A DNA stretch of 64,000 bases from Marivita lacus (GCF_014637725.1 NZ_BMFC01000010.1:106714-170713); one strand, 5' to 3'; numbered from the stretch's first letter, positions 1 through 9,465 are shown. Made by a program: numbers and translations. Notes: generated by a model not told the origin, from the sequence alone.

Positions 1-1
1 G

Positions 2-430
2 GCAGAACGAGGATTCCTGCGGCTGATCGACTGCATGCAGGCGCGGCAGGATCGCACGGCTGAGGCCCCCTATGAACAGCTGATTGCCACCGGGCAGGGC
101 TATCTGGATTTCGCCCTGTCCAATTCGGCCATGTTCCGGCTGCTCTTCGGCTCGCGCGAACCGCCGAAGGACGGGTCCGATCTGCAGGCCGCTGCACTGG
201 GAGCTTTCCTGCATCTTGCCAAGGCGGTCGGCGCGCTGCGCGGCTGCGACCCGATGCAGCACCCGCAGGAACGCATCCTTGTTCTGGCCTGCTGGACTCG
301 CGCGCATGGTTTGGCTGACTTGATCCTGTCGGGTTATATCGACCTTCCGGATGGAGAGCAGGAGCGGGACGCGTTCTTTCGGCAGATGCTGGAGGCGGAC
401 GTCACGCCTGCGGGCATGGCACATCCCTGA
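2..430 (+). CDS. TetR-family transcriptional regulator, C-terminal part
   Basis: The gene enters from outside the window; the frame is open from base 2, and the first internal ATG at 35 is probably not the start. About 142 residues are visible. They look like the all-helical ligand-binding and dimerisation domain of TetR regulators of the WHG / TetR_C_33 type: a helix with a Gly-Tyr-Leu-Asp-Phe-Ala segment, then Met-Phe-Arg-Leu-Leu-Phe, and a late Trp-x-x-x-His-Gly-Leu-Ala helix. The DNA-binding half is missing, so neither target nor ligand can be inferred. It converges on the chemotaxis operon with about 30 bases between the stop codons. Confidence 0.7.
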   Translation, partial: AERGFLRLIDCMQARQDRTAEAPYEQLIATGQGYLDFALSNSAMFRLLFGSREPPKDGSDLQAAALGAFLHLAKAVGALRGCDPMQHPQERILVLACWTRAHGLADLILSGYIDLPDGEQERDAFFRQMLEADVTPAGMAHP

Positions 431-462
431 TCTGCGACAAGATCGGTTTGGATGCGGCCGCT

Positions 463-2184
463 TCAGAAGAAGATATCGTCCAAGATCTCGCCATCCGTCT
501 GTGCCTGTGTGTCCTCGGGCCCGGGTTCTGCGGTCTCTGGGATCTCCACGGAGGCACGCAACAGCTTGCGATGGATCAGGCGCTCGCGCTCCATCGTGTA
601 CGTGTTGAACATCTCGGCCGCGACGCCGCCCGTCTTTTCCGGGAAACCGTCATCCTGAAGATCGACCGCAAAATGCCGGGCGGTTCTTTCGATGAGATGC
701 GCGTGATCCGTCACCGGGCCGAGCCATCCGCGCGATCCGTCGAGTGTCTTTCGGATCGCGGAGACGATTTCGGCACTCCGGTAGGCGGCATCACCGATCT
801 CGCGGACACCGTCCGACACGTGACGGACCGCACCTTGCGGGAGTGCGTTTGCCCGTTGGCAGGCCGCCTCGAGCAGGCCGATCGCCTCGCTTGCCAGAAT
901 CGTCATTTCGGCGAGTTCGGTTTTGACGACAGGCAGGCGATCCGAGACGTCGCGGGCAAGCTGCTGCAACTGCCCGGCAATTTCGCGCAAAGCAAGACCG
1001 CGCCGACCCAGCCGGGCGCAGGCGATCACGGCGTTGATGCCGATCATCCGCATGTGCGTCTCGAAAAGTTCGCCCGCCGCGATGACCTTGGTCAGGGCGT
1101 CGAATTCCCGTGACAGGGACCGCGCGAACTCCATGAGCACGCCCTGTATACCGACGGCTTGCCCAATCCTGTCCTCGATGTCTTCGAGGCCGGACTTCAG
1201 TCGGCGCGACCCGTTGCGCTGTTCGAAGATCATCAGGTGGTCGCGCAGCAGCATCAGGATGCCATCCTGCAGCGCCGTTGATCCGTCGCGGACAGCCTCC
1301 ACCGCATCGACATGCGCCGCTGCGATGTCCTGCATCTGACGCGCAGCCAAGGCAGTCAGCGCGTCGGCCTCGTCCGGTGCGCCGGGGATATGTTCGAGAA
1401 TGACCTGAACATGTTCCAGCCGCTGCCGCGTGGTGTCGCCGATCTGCAAACCCGAGACGGCGATGGCAGACGCGCCCATCAGCGCCTTGGAGCGGTCAGC
1501 GATGTCCGCGCTGGCTGATCCCAGTTTCGTGATATGGGACTCGAACGTGCCAAGCGCGGTGTTCAGAGATGCGACCGGGCCCTTGAGGCTGGAGGTCAGC
1601 AGATCACCCAGAAGGCGTGCATGGTCCAGCGCATCTCCGCTGCCTGCCTTGATCCGTTGCATCGCCTCGTCCAGCCCGCCGAGGATGGTTCCCAGTTCGG
1701 CGACAAGGCGGGTGGCGTCCTCGGTGAAGCCGGTCAGGTTGGACCGGCTGTCCCGATGTCCGACCGAAGTCGTGGCAACGGTGATCCTCGCATTCAGAAC
1801 GACGATGTTCATCATCTTGAGGCTGTCACGCAGGTCGCGCACCTGACCGTCAACACCGCGCGCACGCTCCATCAGCGCCGGCAGGATCCCGAGCGCCTTG
1901 AAGACCTCGTCCGACAGCGCCCGCATTTCGCTGTCATGCCACTGGCTGTGCTGTCGCAGTTCGGTCAGAGTGCCCTTCGCGTTCATTTCGTCAAAGAGGG
2001 CAAGCACGCTCTGCGTCTGACCCAAGGCACCCGAGATGGCCACAAGGTGATCACCTGCTTCAAGGAACACGTCCTCGGTCTTCCGGCACAGCTCTGCAAC
2101 CGCCCGGTCACGTGCCGCGCTATCCGCAATGCCGGTCGCTGACCCACCCGGGGTCAGACGCGGATCGGACCACATGTCCTTCAT
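463..2184 (-). CDS. Soluble MCP-like coiled-coil protein at the end of the chemotaxis operon
   Basis: 573 residues, last gene of the operon. The ATG at 2184 is chosen because it lies 4 bases after the cheB stop and follows an AAGGCGAG ribosome site; a longer frame to 2382 would run inside cheB. The protein is almost wholly helical with no membrane segment. Two stretches resemble the conserved hairpin tip of chemoreceptors in degenerate form: one near residues 125-135 (VVLNARI) and one near 380-400 (INAVIACAR followed by GLALREIAGQL). The C-terminus ends in an acidic-hydrophobic ILDDIFF, similar in character to the CheY-binding tail of CheZ. Seen: composition and motifs. Inferred: a cytoplasmic signalling or CheY/CheA-binding accessory protein. 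No named family was recognised with certainty. Confidence 0.7.
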   Translation of the reverse strand: MKDMWSDPRLTPGGSATGIADSAARDRAVAELCRKTEDVFLEAGDHLVAISGALGQTQSVLALFDEMNAKGTLTELRQHSQWHDSEMRALSDEVFKALGILPALMERARGVDGQVRDLRDSLKMMNIVVLNARITVATTSVGHRDSRSNLTGFTEDATRLVAELGTILGGLDEAMQRIKAGSGDALDHARLLGDLLTSSLKGPVASLNTALGTFESHITKLGSASADIADRSKALMGASAIAVSGLQIGDTTRQRLEHVQVILEHIPGAPDEADALTALAARQMQDIAAAHVDAVEAVRDGSTALQDGILMLLRDHLMIFEQRNGSRRLKSGLEDIEDRIGQAVGIQGVLMEFARSLSREFDALTKVIAAGELFETHMRMIGINAVIACARLGRRGLALREIAGQLQQLARDVSDRLPVVKTELAEMTILASEAIGLLEAACQRANALPQGAVRHVSDGVREIGDAAYRSAEIVSAIRKTLDGSRGWLGPVTDHAHLIERTARHFAVDLQDDGFPEKTGGVAAEMFNTYTMERERLIHRKLLRASVEIPETAEPGPEDTQAQTDGEILDDIFF

Positions 2185-2188
2185 CGGA

Positions 2189-3286
2189 TCAGCTCGCCTT
2201 GCGAAGTTTGCCACCGAACCAGCCCATGATTTCTCCGGGCATGTCCGACAGGGGGGCAATCTTGTCGACAACCCCGGCCTCGATGGCAGAGCGCGGCATG
2301 CCGAAGACCACGCAGCTTGCCTCGTCCTGCGCCACGGTATAGCCGCCACATTGCTGGATTTCTGCAAGACAGGTCGCACCATCGTCGCCCATGCCGGTCA
2401 GCAACACGCCCATGGCATTCTCGCCAGCGGCCTGTGCGGCAGAGCGGAACAGCACATCGACCGAAGGCCGGTGGCGCGACACGTATGGCCCGCCAACGAC
2501 CTCGACCACGTAGCCACGGCCCTCGCGGTGCACCACGAGGTGCTGATCGCCTGGCGCGATCAGGGCACAGCCAGCTTGCAGCACATCCCCCGAGCGCGCC
2601 TCGGTCACGTCGATCTTGCTGCGCCCGTCGAGCCGCCGGGCCAGCGGACCGGTGAATTCCGCAGGCATGTGCTGGACGATGGCAATGGCCGGAGCGTTCT
2701 CCGGAAGCCCCGTCAGGACCTGCCGCAGCGCGTCCGGTCCGCCGGTTGACGATCCGATCACGACCAGAGGCGTTGGCGCAGCCTTCCGGATGGCCGGTTG
2801 CCGGGTCAGAATTTTGTCGGGTGACAGCCGCCCGTCGCTGCGGCCCTCATCTGTGTTGTTGCCACGATGTGTCACGCCGGGTTTCCCGCCGACCGCCGTG
2901 CGCACCGCCTGACCGATCCGCAACCCCGCCCGGGCACGCGCGTCGATTGTGGTGAGATCGGGCTTTGCCAGAACCTCGGCCGCGCCAAGGTCGAGCGCGG
3001 TCATCGCGGCGATCGACCCCGTCTGCGAGTGGCTGGAGCAGACGATGACCGGCACGGGGCATTGCGCCATGATCTTTTTCAGGAAGGTCAGCCCGTCCAT
3101 CCGGGGCATCTCGATGTCCAGCAGGATCGCGTCCGGCAGATCGTCGCGCATGCGCTCGACGGCGACGAACGGATCGCTGGCGGTGCCGAACAGCGTCAGG
3201 CCGGGATCGGCGTTGATGATCGCCGAAAAGGCCGTTCTGACGGCAACGCTGTCATCGACGATCAGAACGCTGATGGGTTTTGTCAT
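2189..3286 (-). CDS. cheB: Chemotaxis response regulator protein-glutamate methylesterase CheB
   Basis: 365 residues, usual length. Residues 1-125 are a receiver domain with the acidic pair DD11-12, phospho-acceptor Asp57 in LLDIEMPRMDG and the conserved Lys in AKPD (109). After a linker, the methylesterase domain (about 172-360) carries the catalytic triad: Ser180 in GSSTGG, His206 in VQHMP and Asp in GMGDDGA (301/302). It removes methyl groups from receptor glutamates after phosphorylation by CheA, or deamidates glutamines. It starts 2 bases after the cheR stop and is followed at 4 bases by the MCP-like gene, so it is translationally coupled. No cheD is present in this cluster. Confidence 0.96.
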   Translation of the reverse strand: MTKPISVLIVDDSVAVRTAFSAIINADPGLTLFGTASDPFVAVERMRDDLPDAILLDIEMPRMDGLTFLKKIMAQCPVPVIVCSSHSQTGSIAAMTALDLGAAEVLAKPDLTTIDARARAGLRIGQAVRTAVGGKPGVTHRGNNTDEGRSDGRLSPDKILTRQPAIRKAAPTPLVVIGSSTGGPDALRQVLTGLPENAPAIAIVQHMPAEFTGPLARRLDGRSKIDVTEARSGDVLQAGCALIAPGDQHLVVHREGRGYVVEVVGGPYVSRHRPSVDVLFRSAAQAAGENAMGVLLTGMGDDGATCLAEIQQCGGYTVAQDEASCVVFGMPRSAIEAGVVDKIAPLSDMPGEIMGWFGGKLRKAS

Positions 3287-3288
3287 AT

Positions 3289-4128
3289 CTATGGTTCCTT
3301 GCGATAGATCGCCGGTGCGACCTGGCGGAAATGTGACATACGTACGATCATGCTTTCGGAATTACCGACAAAGAGGTGCCCGCCCGGCGCAACATGCCGA
3401 GCGACCTTGCGCAGCACGGCAAGCTGATCCTCGGGATCGAAATAGATCAGGACGTTGCGCAGGAAGATGACATCAAGATTGGCGTCGACCTCGTACTCGT
3501 CGTTCATCAGGTTCAGCTTCTTGAAATGGACGCGGTTGCGCAGAAGCGGCGCGATGCGCCACTTGCCCTGCCATTCCTTCTGCCCCTCGAACAGGTAGCG
3601 CGCGCGCAACGCATCCGGCACCGGGTCGATCACCGTTCCGGAGTAGATGCCCCGGCGCGCATGTTCGAGGACCCGGCCCGAGATATCCGTGCCGAGAACC
3701 CTCCAGTTGAAATCGGGCGAGACCAGCGCGTGTTCGGCAAACAGCATAGCCATGCTGTAGGGTTCTGCCCCGGTCGAGGATGCGGCACTCCATGCCCTGA
3801 ACATCGCGGTGCCGTTTTGCTGCGTCCGGCCCCCAAGAATGGTGTCCCGCAGGTATTGAAAATGGTCTTTCTCCCGAAAGAAATCGGTCTTGTTGGTCGT
3901 GACTGTCTCTTCGATATGGACCATCTCGGATCTCAGCCCGCCCTCCACGAAAAGGTGGCGGAAATAGTCCTGAATGTCCCGCAGCCCAAGTGCCTGCACA
4001 CGGCTGCCCAACCGCGCCTCGATCATGTTGCGCTTGGTTTGTGGAATGCAGATTCCGATCGTGTCGTGCACCATGCGCGTGAAACTGTCGAAGCCCTGCT
4101 GCGCCTTCGTGTTTGCTGTCGGGTTCAT
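3289..4128 (-). CDS. cheR: Chemotaxis protein-glutamate O-methyltransferase CheR
   Basis: 279 residues using the ATG at 4128, which lies 7 bases after the cheW stop; an upstream frame to 4200 would overlap cheW and has no family support. The N-terminal helical domain is followed by the Rossmann-like SAM-binding domain. TTNKTDFFRE at 77-86 and WSAASSTGAEPYS at 113-125 form the SAM site, TDIS lies near 147, and FLRNVLIYF at 222-230 is the typical substrate-side motif. It methylates receptor glutamates in opposition to CheB for adaptation. Gene order cheW-cheR-cheB fits a single adaptation module. Confidence 0.95.
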   Translation of the reverse strand: MNPTANTKAQQGFDSFTRMVHDTIGICIPQTKRNMIEARLGSRVQALGLRDIQDYFRHLFVEGGLRSEMVHIEETVTTNKTDFFREKDHFQYLRDTILGGRTQQNGTAMFRAWSAASSTGAEPYSMAMLFAEHALVSPDFNWRVLGTDISGRVLEHARRGIYSGTVIDPVPDALRARYLFEGQKEWQGKWRIAPLLRNRVHFKKLNLMNDEYEVDANLDVIFLRNVLIYFDPEDQLAVLRKVARHVAPGGHLFVGNSESMIVRMSHFRQVAPAIYRKEP

Positions 4129-4135
4129 GATAAGG

Positions 4136-4600
4136 TCATGCCACACTGAGCTCGGGGGCCAGACCGGCAAAGATCCGGTCCATGTCGAGCACGGTGACAA
4201 TGGCGCCGTGACGACGGCCGATGCCCGCGATCATGCGGTCCCGCCAGTTGAAGAGCCCGGCGACCGGGAGTTCCTCCAGATCGTCATTGTCCAGCGCCGT
4301 GACCTCGATCACGCGGTCGGCGCGGAACGAAACCACGGTGCGACGCCCTTCGGTTTGAACCCAGAGGACGACGATGCGCGACATCTCGGTGTCGGCTGTT
4401 GGTGCCATGCCCAACATTGCCCGCAGATCGGCGACCGCGACGCCACTGCCTCTCACATCAATCATCCCCAGAAGGTGCGGCGGCGCGTTCGGCAGCCGGG
4501 TGATGGGACGCAGATCGAGGATTTCCTGAACCCGTTCGACTGGCAGCGCGAACATCTCGTCGTCACAGGCCAGTGTCAGAACGGAACCGAGCGTGGACAT
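4136..4600 (-). CDS. cheW: Chemotaxis coupling protein CheW (first copy)
   Basis: 154 residues, a single CheW domain. The ATG at 4600 overlaps the mcp stop as TGATG; a TTG one codon upstream is less likely. Recognisable features are the N-terminal strand with FALPVERVQEILDL, the PITRLPNAPPHLLGMIDVRG segment (about 33-52) that contacts receptors and kinase, and the later DRVIEV and GIGRRHGAIVTVLD strands. It couples receptors to CheA in the array. The operon has a second, related CheW (6281-6763), so the two may serve different receptor sets or form a CheW ring. Confidence 0.93.
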   Translation of the reverse strand: MSTLGSVLTLACDDEMFALPVERVQEILDLRPITRLPNAPPHLLGMIDVRGSGVAVADLRAMLGMAPTADTEMSRIVVLWVQTEGRRTVVSFRADRVIEVTALDNDDLEELPVAGLFNWRDRMIAGIGRRHGAIVTVLDMDRIFAGLAPELSVA

Positions 4601-6281
4601 CAACGGGCACTCCGGGGGCGGAAATTGCTGTCCAGATCATCTTCGGTGTTGCGCAGGTCGAAATCGAACCCGCCCTGAGCCTTCCGGTCCTTGCTGGCAA
4701 CAAGGCGGATCGCGGTCTTGGCCGGGGCACGCATGAAGGCAGGCGCTTCGGTTTGCACGTCGTCCGAGACAAGGAAGAACTTGATCGCGGCCTGCAGCTG
4801 TTCGGCCTGGCTGGCCAGCGCTTCGGCGGTGGTGGACATCTCGTCTGCCGCCGAGGTGTTTTCCTGGGTCACCTTGTCAAGCTGCTGGATGGCGATGTTG
4901 ACCTGCGTGGCGCCGGCATCCTGTTCCTGGCTGGCACGGGAAATCTCGGCCACGAGATGCGATGTGCGTTCGATATCGGGCACCAGGTCCTGGAGCATAT
5001 CGCCCGCTTCGCGTGCCGCCCGCACCGTGTTGCCCGAGAGGTTGGAAATCTCGCCTGCTGCGGATTGGCTGCGTTCGGCCAGCTTGCGCACTTCGGAGGC
5101 CACAACCGCGAACCCGCGCCCATGTTCACCGGCGCGGGCTGCTTCGACCGCCGCGTTGAGAGCCAGCAGATCGGTCTGGCGCGCGATTTCCTGCACCACC
5201 AGGATTTTCTCGGCGATGGTCTGCATGGCCGTGACGGCACGGGCCACCGCTTCTCCGCTCTCGCGTGCATCCGCAGCGGATTTGAGCGCCATTTTCTCGG
5301 TGTCAGAGGCGTTCTTCGCGCTTTGCTTGATGTTGGCGGCCATCTGTTCCATCGACGCAGAGGCTTCTTCGGTCGCGCTGGCCTGTTCGGTGGCACCCTG
5401 GCTGAGCGCTTCGGAGGTCGAAGACATTTCCGCCGCGCCAGAGGCCACGTCGCGCGATGCGGTCGATACGTTAGCCACCACATCGCGCAAACGCAGGACC
5501 ATGGTGTTTAGAACCGACAGCAAGTCGCCGATTTCGTCATTGCTTCGTTTATCGATGGTTTTGCCAGGTCGCCATTCGCAACGCCCTCGGCCAGACGAAC
5601 GGCCGACGCAAGCGCGCGTTTCATGCGGTTTGTGAACACCCAGACGATCACAAGCGAGGTGAGTATCACGAGCAGGCTGATGACGCTGATCACGATCTGC
5701 GTCTGGCGGGCGATTGTCTGGCCCGCAACGGTCTGGCGGTCTGCTTCGCCAAGCTGGTACTGGGTCAGATCGCCCAGCGACTGGTAGATCGGGTCAATGG
5801 CGATATAGAAGGACTCCCGCATGTAATCGCGGACAATACCCCGGTTTTCGGTTTCGATGAGGGTCGCTAACTGCTCCAACGCGCGGTCGGCAGCGCCCTT
5901 GTTGGCGGCAACGGCATCCTTCAGGATCACCTCTTCCGGTGTCAGGTAGGTCAGGAGGTACGCGCCCCAGAGTTCTTCGATGCGGGCCTGCTTGCGATCG
6001 ACAATCGTCGATGCGTCCTGCCAGCTGATCTCGCCGGCCCAGACCGCGTCGACGATGATGCGGGACTCGGAGACGTAAAGGTCGTTGATTTCCTTGAGTT
6101 GCTGCACCGGAACGATGCGATCGGCAAAGATCGTCTCCATGCGGTCCAGGATTCTCTCCATGCCGAACAGCCCCGCCACTCCGACGACGATCATGGCGAC
6201 AAAGGTCAATGCCTGCAGGGCGATGATCTTGGACGAAAGGCTGCGAAAAAAGCCTTTCGGGGCGGAGGTTTGCAGTGTCAT
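4600..6281 (-). pseudogene. Methyl-accepting chemotaxis protein gene, split by a one-base frameshift
   Basis: One receptor gene read in two frames. The 5' part (6281 down to about 5560; ATG at 6281 overlapping the upstream cheW stop as TGATG) has a transmembrane segment near residues 20-42, a periplasmic four-helix-bundle-like domain, a second transmembrane segment near 195-215 and the start of a HAMP domain. It then runs out of frame after GVANGDLAK. The 3' part (about 5523 down to 4600) resumes as LLSVLNTM and holds the full signalling domain with the tip [31 protein letters not shown], here split as two motifs around residue 120-145 of that piece. Adding one base to a four-T run on the + strand (5559-5562) restores a 560-residue receptor reading [17 protein letters not shown] across the junction. 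It is either a real recent mutation or a homopolymer sequencing error. Confidence 0.85.
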
Positions 6282-6763
6282 CACGCGGATACCTTTTCAT
6301 TCACCGCGTCTGCGGCACTGTATGTTTTGAAAATCATGTCGAGGTCGGGGAACATCACGAAAGCACCCCTGTGCCGGCCGATGCCCAGAACGAATTCCGG
6401 TGGCCATGGAGATCCGACAGGGGGGACATCGCCGATATCGGCCGTGTTCATGATCGTAACCTCTTCGACCTGATCCGCCAGAACGGCCACGGTCGTTTTT
6501 TCGTCCCCGTTGCGCAGATCGAGTACCAGCACGCGGGTGTCCTCGGTCGCCGCGCTGTGGGGAATGCGCAGCGCGACCCGCAGATCGGTCAGCGGAACCA
6601 CCACACCGCGCACATTGATCAGGGCAGTGGCAAAACTGCCCGATTGCGGCACGCGGGTGATCGGTACCATCTCGAGGATTTCGCGCAGGTATTCTGCCGG
6701 AATGGCCAGCTTCTCGCTGCCAAGCCGAAAGGTGAGGATGTCGATTTGGCAATCGCGTTTCAT
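6281..6763 (-). CDS. cheW: Chemotaxis coupling protein CheW (second copy)
   Basis: 160 residues, a single CheW domain, paralogous to the copy at 4136-4600. Motifs: AIPAEYLREILEMVPITRVP near 19-38, INVRGVVVPLTDLRVAL, DQVEEVTIM and GIGRHRGAFVMF. The ATG overlaps the cheA stop as ATGA and its stop overlaps the mcp start as TGATG, so translation is coupled through the operon. It bridges CheA and receptors. Having mcp between two cheW genes is a compact array module found in alphaproteobacteria. Confidence 0.93.
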   Translation of the reverse strand: MKRDCQIDILTFRLGSEKLAIPAEYLREILEMVPITRVPQSGSFATALINVRGVVVPLTDLRVALRIPHSAATEDTRVLVLDLRNGDEKTTVAVLADQVEEVTIMNTADIGDVPPVGSPWPPEFVLGIGRHRGAFVMFPDLDMIFKTYSAADAVNEKVSA

Positions 6764-8772
6764 GCGGCGACCCCGCGTCTGGCGCGCAATTCCAGGTCTC
6801 GGCCAAGCATGACAAGCTGGTTGGCGTCGAGGATCAGCGCGACCGTGCCATCGCCAAGGATCGTGGCCCCGGAAAAGAACTTCAGACCGGCATGGAACTG
6901 CGACAGCTGTTTGATGACGGTCTGGTAATTGCCGATGATGCGATCAACGACCAGTCCGACGCGTCCCCCGGTCGAAGAGACCACAACGACCTTCTGGAAT
7001 TCGGGCGGTGCACCGTCGATGTCGAACAAGTGCCGCAAGCGCAGGAAGGGCACAAGGTCGCCGCGAATGTTCAGGTAGGACGATCCGCCACTGCTCACCA
7101 CATGCTGCGCCGGAAGCTCCACGCATTCCTCGACTGCGGCCAGCGGGATGGTGTAGCGTTCGCCGCCCACGTCGATCAGCATGCCGTCGATGATCGCAAG
7201 GGTCAGCGGCAGGCGCAGGGTCAGCGTCGTGCCTTGCCCCGGTTCGGAGGCAAGGTCGATCTCGCCGCGCAACGACCCGATGGTGCGCATGACCACATCC
7301 ATCCCGACACCGCGCCCCGACAGTTCGGTGACCTTGTCCACCGTGGAAAACCCCGGTTGAAAGATCATGCGGAAGATCTCGCTTTCGCTCAGATCGTCCT
7401 TGGCCGAGATCAGACCGCGGCTGATCGCCCGTTCCCGGATTTTCCCGGGGTTCAGACCGCGGCCATCGTCGCGCACGGTGATCAGAACTTCGGCACCCGA
7501 ATAGCGCGCGCCGAGTTCGATCATCCCGGTTTCCGGTTTTCCCGCCGCGCGCCGCTCCTCCGGGCGTTCCAGCCCGTGATCAACAGCATTGCGCAGGATA
7601 TGCACCAGCGGGTCGGCCAGCAGTTCGATGACAGTCTTGTCCAGTTCGGTGTCTTCACCAACCGTGACAAAGTCGAGCGGTTTGCCCAGCGACGCCGACA
7701 GATCGCGCATCAGGCGCCGGAACCGTCCCAGAATGCTTCCGATGGGCACCATGCGCATCGACATCGTGGCATCCCGCAGACCGGCGACAAGGCGCTGAAT
7801 GTCTTCGGCCACGGCCATCATCGCGGGGTCGCTTGTCGCCTCGGTCAGGGCCTGCAACCGCGCGTCGGCGATGACCAGCTCTCCAACACGGTCCATCAAT
7901 TCGTCCAGCCGTTCGGTGGCGACCCGCATGGTTTCGCCCGCACTCGGTGGACTCGCTGGTTGGGCCTTCGGCAGTGCGGGCAGCTCGGTCCCAGGGTCCG
8001 CGATCGGGGCTTGCAGGGATTGCGGTGCCTCCGGAGCAAAGGACAGCTGTTCAACACGGCGTTCGACGGTCAGGTCCATGTCATCGCGCACGAAGATGAA
8101 CACCATGTCGATATCGGCGTCGGACAGATCGGCAGCGATTTCGATCTCCCACCCGACATGGCAATCGGTCGGGTCAAGATCGCCCAGCGTCGGAACCCGG
8201 TCCTCAAGCGCGCGTATGGTGGTGTCGCCGAACCCGCGCAGTTCGTCGATCAGCAGGGCGGGGTTGGTGCCAAGTCGCAAGGCATCCGTGCCCAGCCAGA
8301 AGCGGACAATCGTCATGACATTGCCAGAGGGGCCGTTTTCGACCGGTTGCGGGCTCTGCGCGGTGTCTTGCGTGGCGGTAGGAGCATCCGCTTCAACGGT
8401 GGGCATCAGACGGCCAAGGTTGGCAAGGATGCGCCGGTTTTCCGCCTCGGTGCCTTCGGTGCTCTGCATCAGCTTGCCGATCTGGTCACAGGCCTGAAGC
8501 GACAGGCCAATCAGGTCGTAAGTCACCACCGCGCGCCCATTGCGCAGGTCGTCAAAGGCCGTTTCGAATTCATGCACGAACTGCGAAAGCTCGGTAAACC
8601 CGAACATCGCACCCGATCCCTTGATCGTGTGCATGCTGCGGAAAATCGAATTGATCAGCTCCGTATCCGAGGGCCGGGCTTCAAGATCCATCAGGCCTTT
8701 CTCGATGGAGTGCAGAAGCTCCGTGGCCTCCTGCCTGAAGATCTCGGCCCCGATATCGTCAACTTCGCTCAT
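6760..8772 (-). CDS. cheA: Chemotaxis histidine kinase CheA
   Basis: 670 residues. The ATG at 8772 overlaps the cheY stop (ATGA); an upstream frame to 8835 lies in cheY. Domain order: HPt domain at 1-110 with phospho-acceptor His48 in RSMHTIKGSGAMFGF; an alpha/beta region about 150-240 that could be the CheY/CheB-binding part; dimerisation helices about 280-350; an HATPase domain with N-box HILRNAVDHG (391-400), DDGRGL (435-440) and GRGVGMD (487-493); a C-terminal CheW-like regulatory domain (about 525-670). It autophosphorylates in response to receptor signals and passes phosphate to CheY and CheB. All key residues are present. Confidence 0.96.
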   Translation of the reverse strand: MSEVDDIGAEIFRQEATELLHSIEKGLMDLEARPSDTELINSIFRSMHTIKGSGAMFGFTELSQFVHEFETAFDDLRNGRAVVTYDLIGLSLQACDQIGKLMQSTEGTEAENRRILANLGRLMPTVEADAPTATQDTAQSPQPVENGPSGNVMTIVRFWLGTDALRLGTNPALLIDELRGFGDTTIRALEDRVPTLGDLDPTDCHVGWEIEIAADLSDADIDMVFIFVRDDMDLTVERRVEQLSFAPEAPQSLQAPIADPGTELPALPKAQPASPPSAGETMRVATERLDELMDRVGELVIADARLQALTEATSDPAMMAVAEDIQRLVAGLRDATMSMRMVPIGSILGRFRRLMRDLSASLGKPLDFVTVGEDTELDKTVIELLADPLVHILRNAVDHGLERPEERRAAGKPETGMIELGARYSGAEVLITVRDDGRGLNPGKIRERAISRGLISAKDDLSESEIFRMIFQPGFSTVDKVTELSGRGVGMDVVMRTIGSLRGEIDLASEPGQGTTLTLRLPLTLAIIDGMLIDVGGERYTIPLAAVEECVELPAQHVVSSGGSSYLNIRGDLVPFLRLRHLFDIDGAPPEFQKVVVVSSTGGRVGLVVDRIIGNYQTVIKQLSQFHAGLKFFSGATILGDGTVALILDANQLVMLGRDLELRARRGVAA

Positions 8773-9137
8773 GCGCCGACGATCTTTTTCACAACGGCAA
8801 GGATCTGGGTCTGGTCGAACGGTTTGACCATCCATCCCGTCGCACCCGCCTCCTTGGCCTGCGCTTTCAGCGCCGCGTCGCTGTCCGTGGACAGGAATAC
8901 GACCGGCACACCCACGGAGTGCGGCGTTTCGCGGTACTTGCGGATAAAGCCCAGACCGTCGAGCCGCGGCATGTTCTGGTCGGTCAGAACCGCATCGACA
9001 TGAACCGAGGTCGCCTTTTCGAGCGCGTCCTGACCGTCCACCGCTTCGATGATGCCATACCCGGCGGCTTCAAGCGTCATTCGGACCATCATGCGAACAG
9101 ACGGAGAGTCGTCTACGACGAGAACGGTTTTTGCCAT
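8769..9137 (-). CDS. cheY: Chemotaxis single-domain response regulator CheY
   Basis: 122 residues, a lone receiver domain. Acidic pair DD at 9-10, phospho-acceptor Asp53 in LTDQNMPRLDG, Thr/Ser in FLSTDSD and Lys in VKPF. It follows the STAS gene by 19 bases and overlaps cheA. As the only free receiver in the cluster it is the probable output to the flagellar motor, or a phosphate sink. No flagellar genes are in the window, so the output cannot be settled here. Confidence 0.93.
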   Translation of the reverse strand: MAKTVLVVDDSPSVRMMVRMTLEAAGYGIIEAVDGQDALEKATSVHVDAVLTDQNMPRLDGLGFIRKYRETPHSVGVPVVFLSTDSDAALKAQAKEAGATGWMVKPFDQTQILAVVKKIVGA

Positions 9138-9156
9138 GTCATGTTATCCTTGTTGA

Positions 9157-9465
9157 TCAGATCCGGTCAGGTTTTCGGGAAAAACAGATACCGAACTCCG
9201 CGAGCCGTGCATCAAACGTGCCATTCCCTTGGGACAGGACGGAAAACGACTTGGCATCGCGGTCTGCGGTCTTCCGGGCGCTGATCAGAAGTTGAAGCAT
9301 CGCAAGATCGATCTGCGTGACCTGGCCACAGGTGACGACAATTGCGTCATGGTCTTCGATCATCTGCCGCAGCGATGCCTGAACCTGCGCGCATTCGGAC
9401 ATCGTGGCTTTGGTCGGCAGGTCGTATGTTGGAATGGACACTGTGCAAGGTTCCCTCGTCGTCAC
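9157..9465 (-). CDS. STAS-domain protein, first gene of the chemotaxis operon
   Basis: 102 residues with a GTG start at 9465, preceded by an ACAGGG-type ribosome site; the domain begins directly at that start. Fold elements typical of STAS/anti-sigma-antagonist proteins are visible: an early TYDLPTKATM strand, then IVVTCGQVTQIDLAMLQLLISA, where a Ser/Thr-containing loop precedes the helix. The usual phospho-Ser position reads Gln-Ile-Asp in place of Asp-Ser/Thr. STAS proteins often open chemotaxis operons in alphaproteobacteria and are thought to tune signalling by protein contacts. The specific partner is unknown. Confidence 0.75.
   Translation of the reverse strand: MTTREPCTVSIPTYDLPTKATMSECAQVQASLRQMIEDHDAIVVTCGQVTQIDLAMLQLLISARKTADRDAKSFSVLSQGNGTFDARLAEFGICFSRKPDRI

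Noticed and set aside
6892..9003. 703-codon open frame opposite cheA
   Set aside because: Antisense shadow of cheA/cheY; it has Arg/His/Gly/Asp-rich composition and no family features, while the opposite strand encodes complete CheA motifs.
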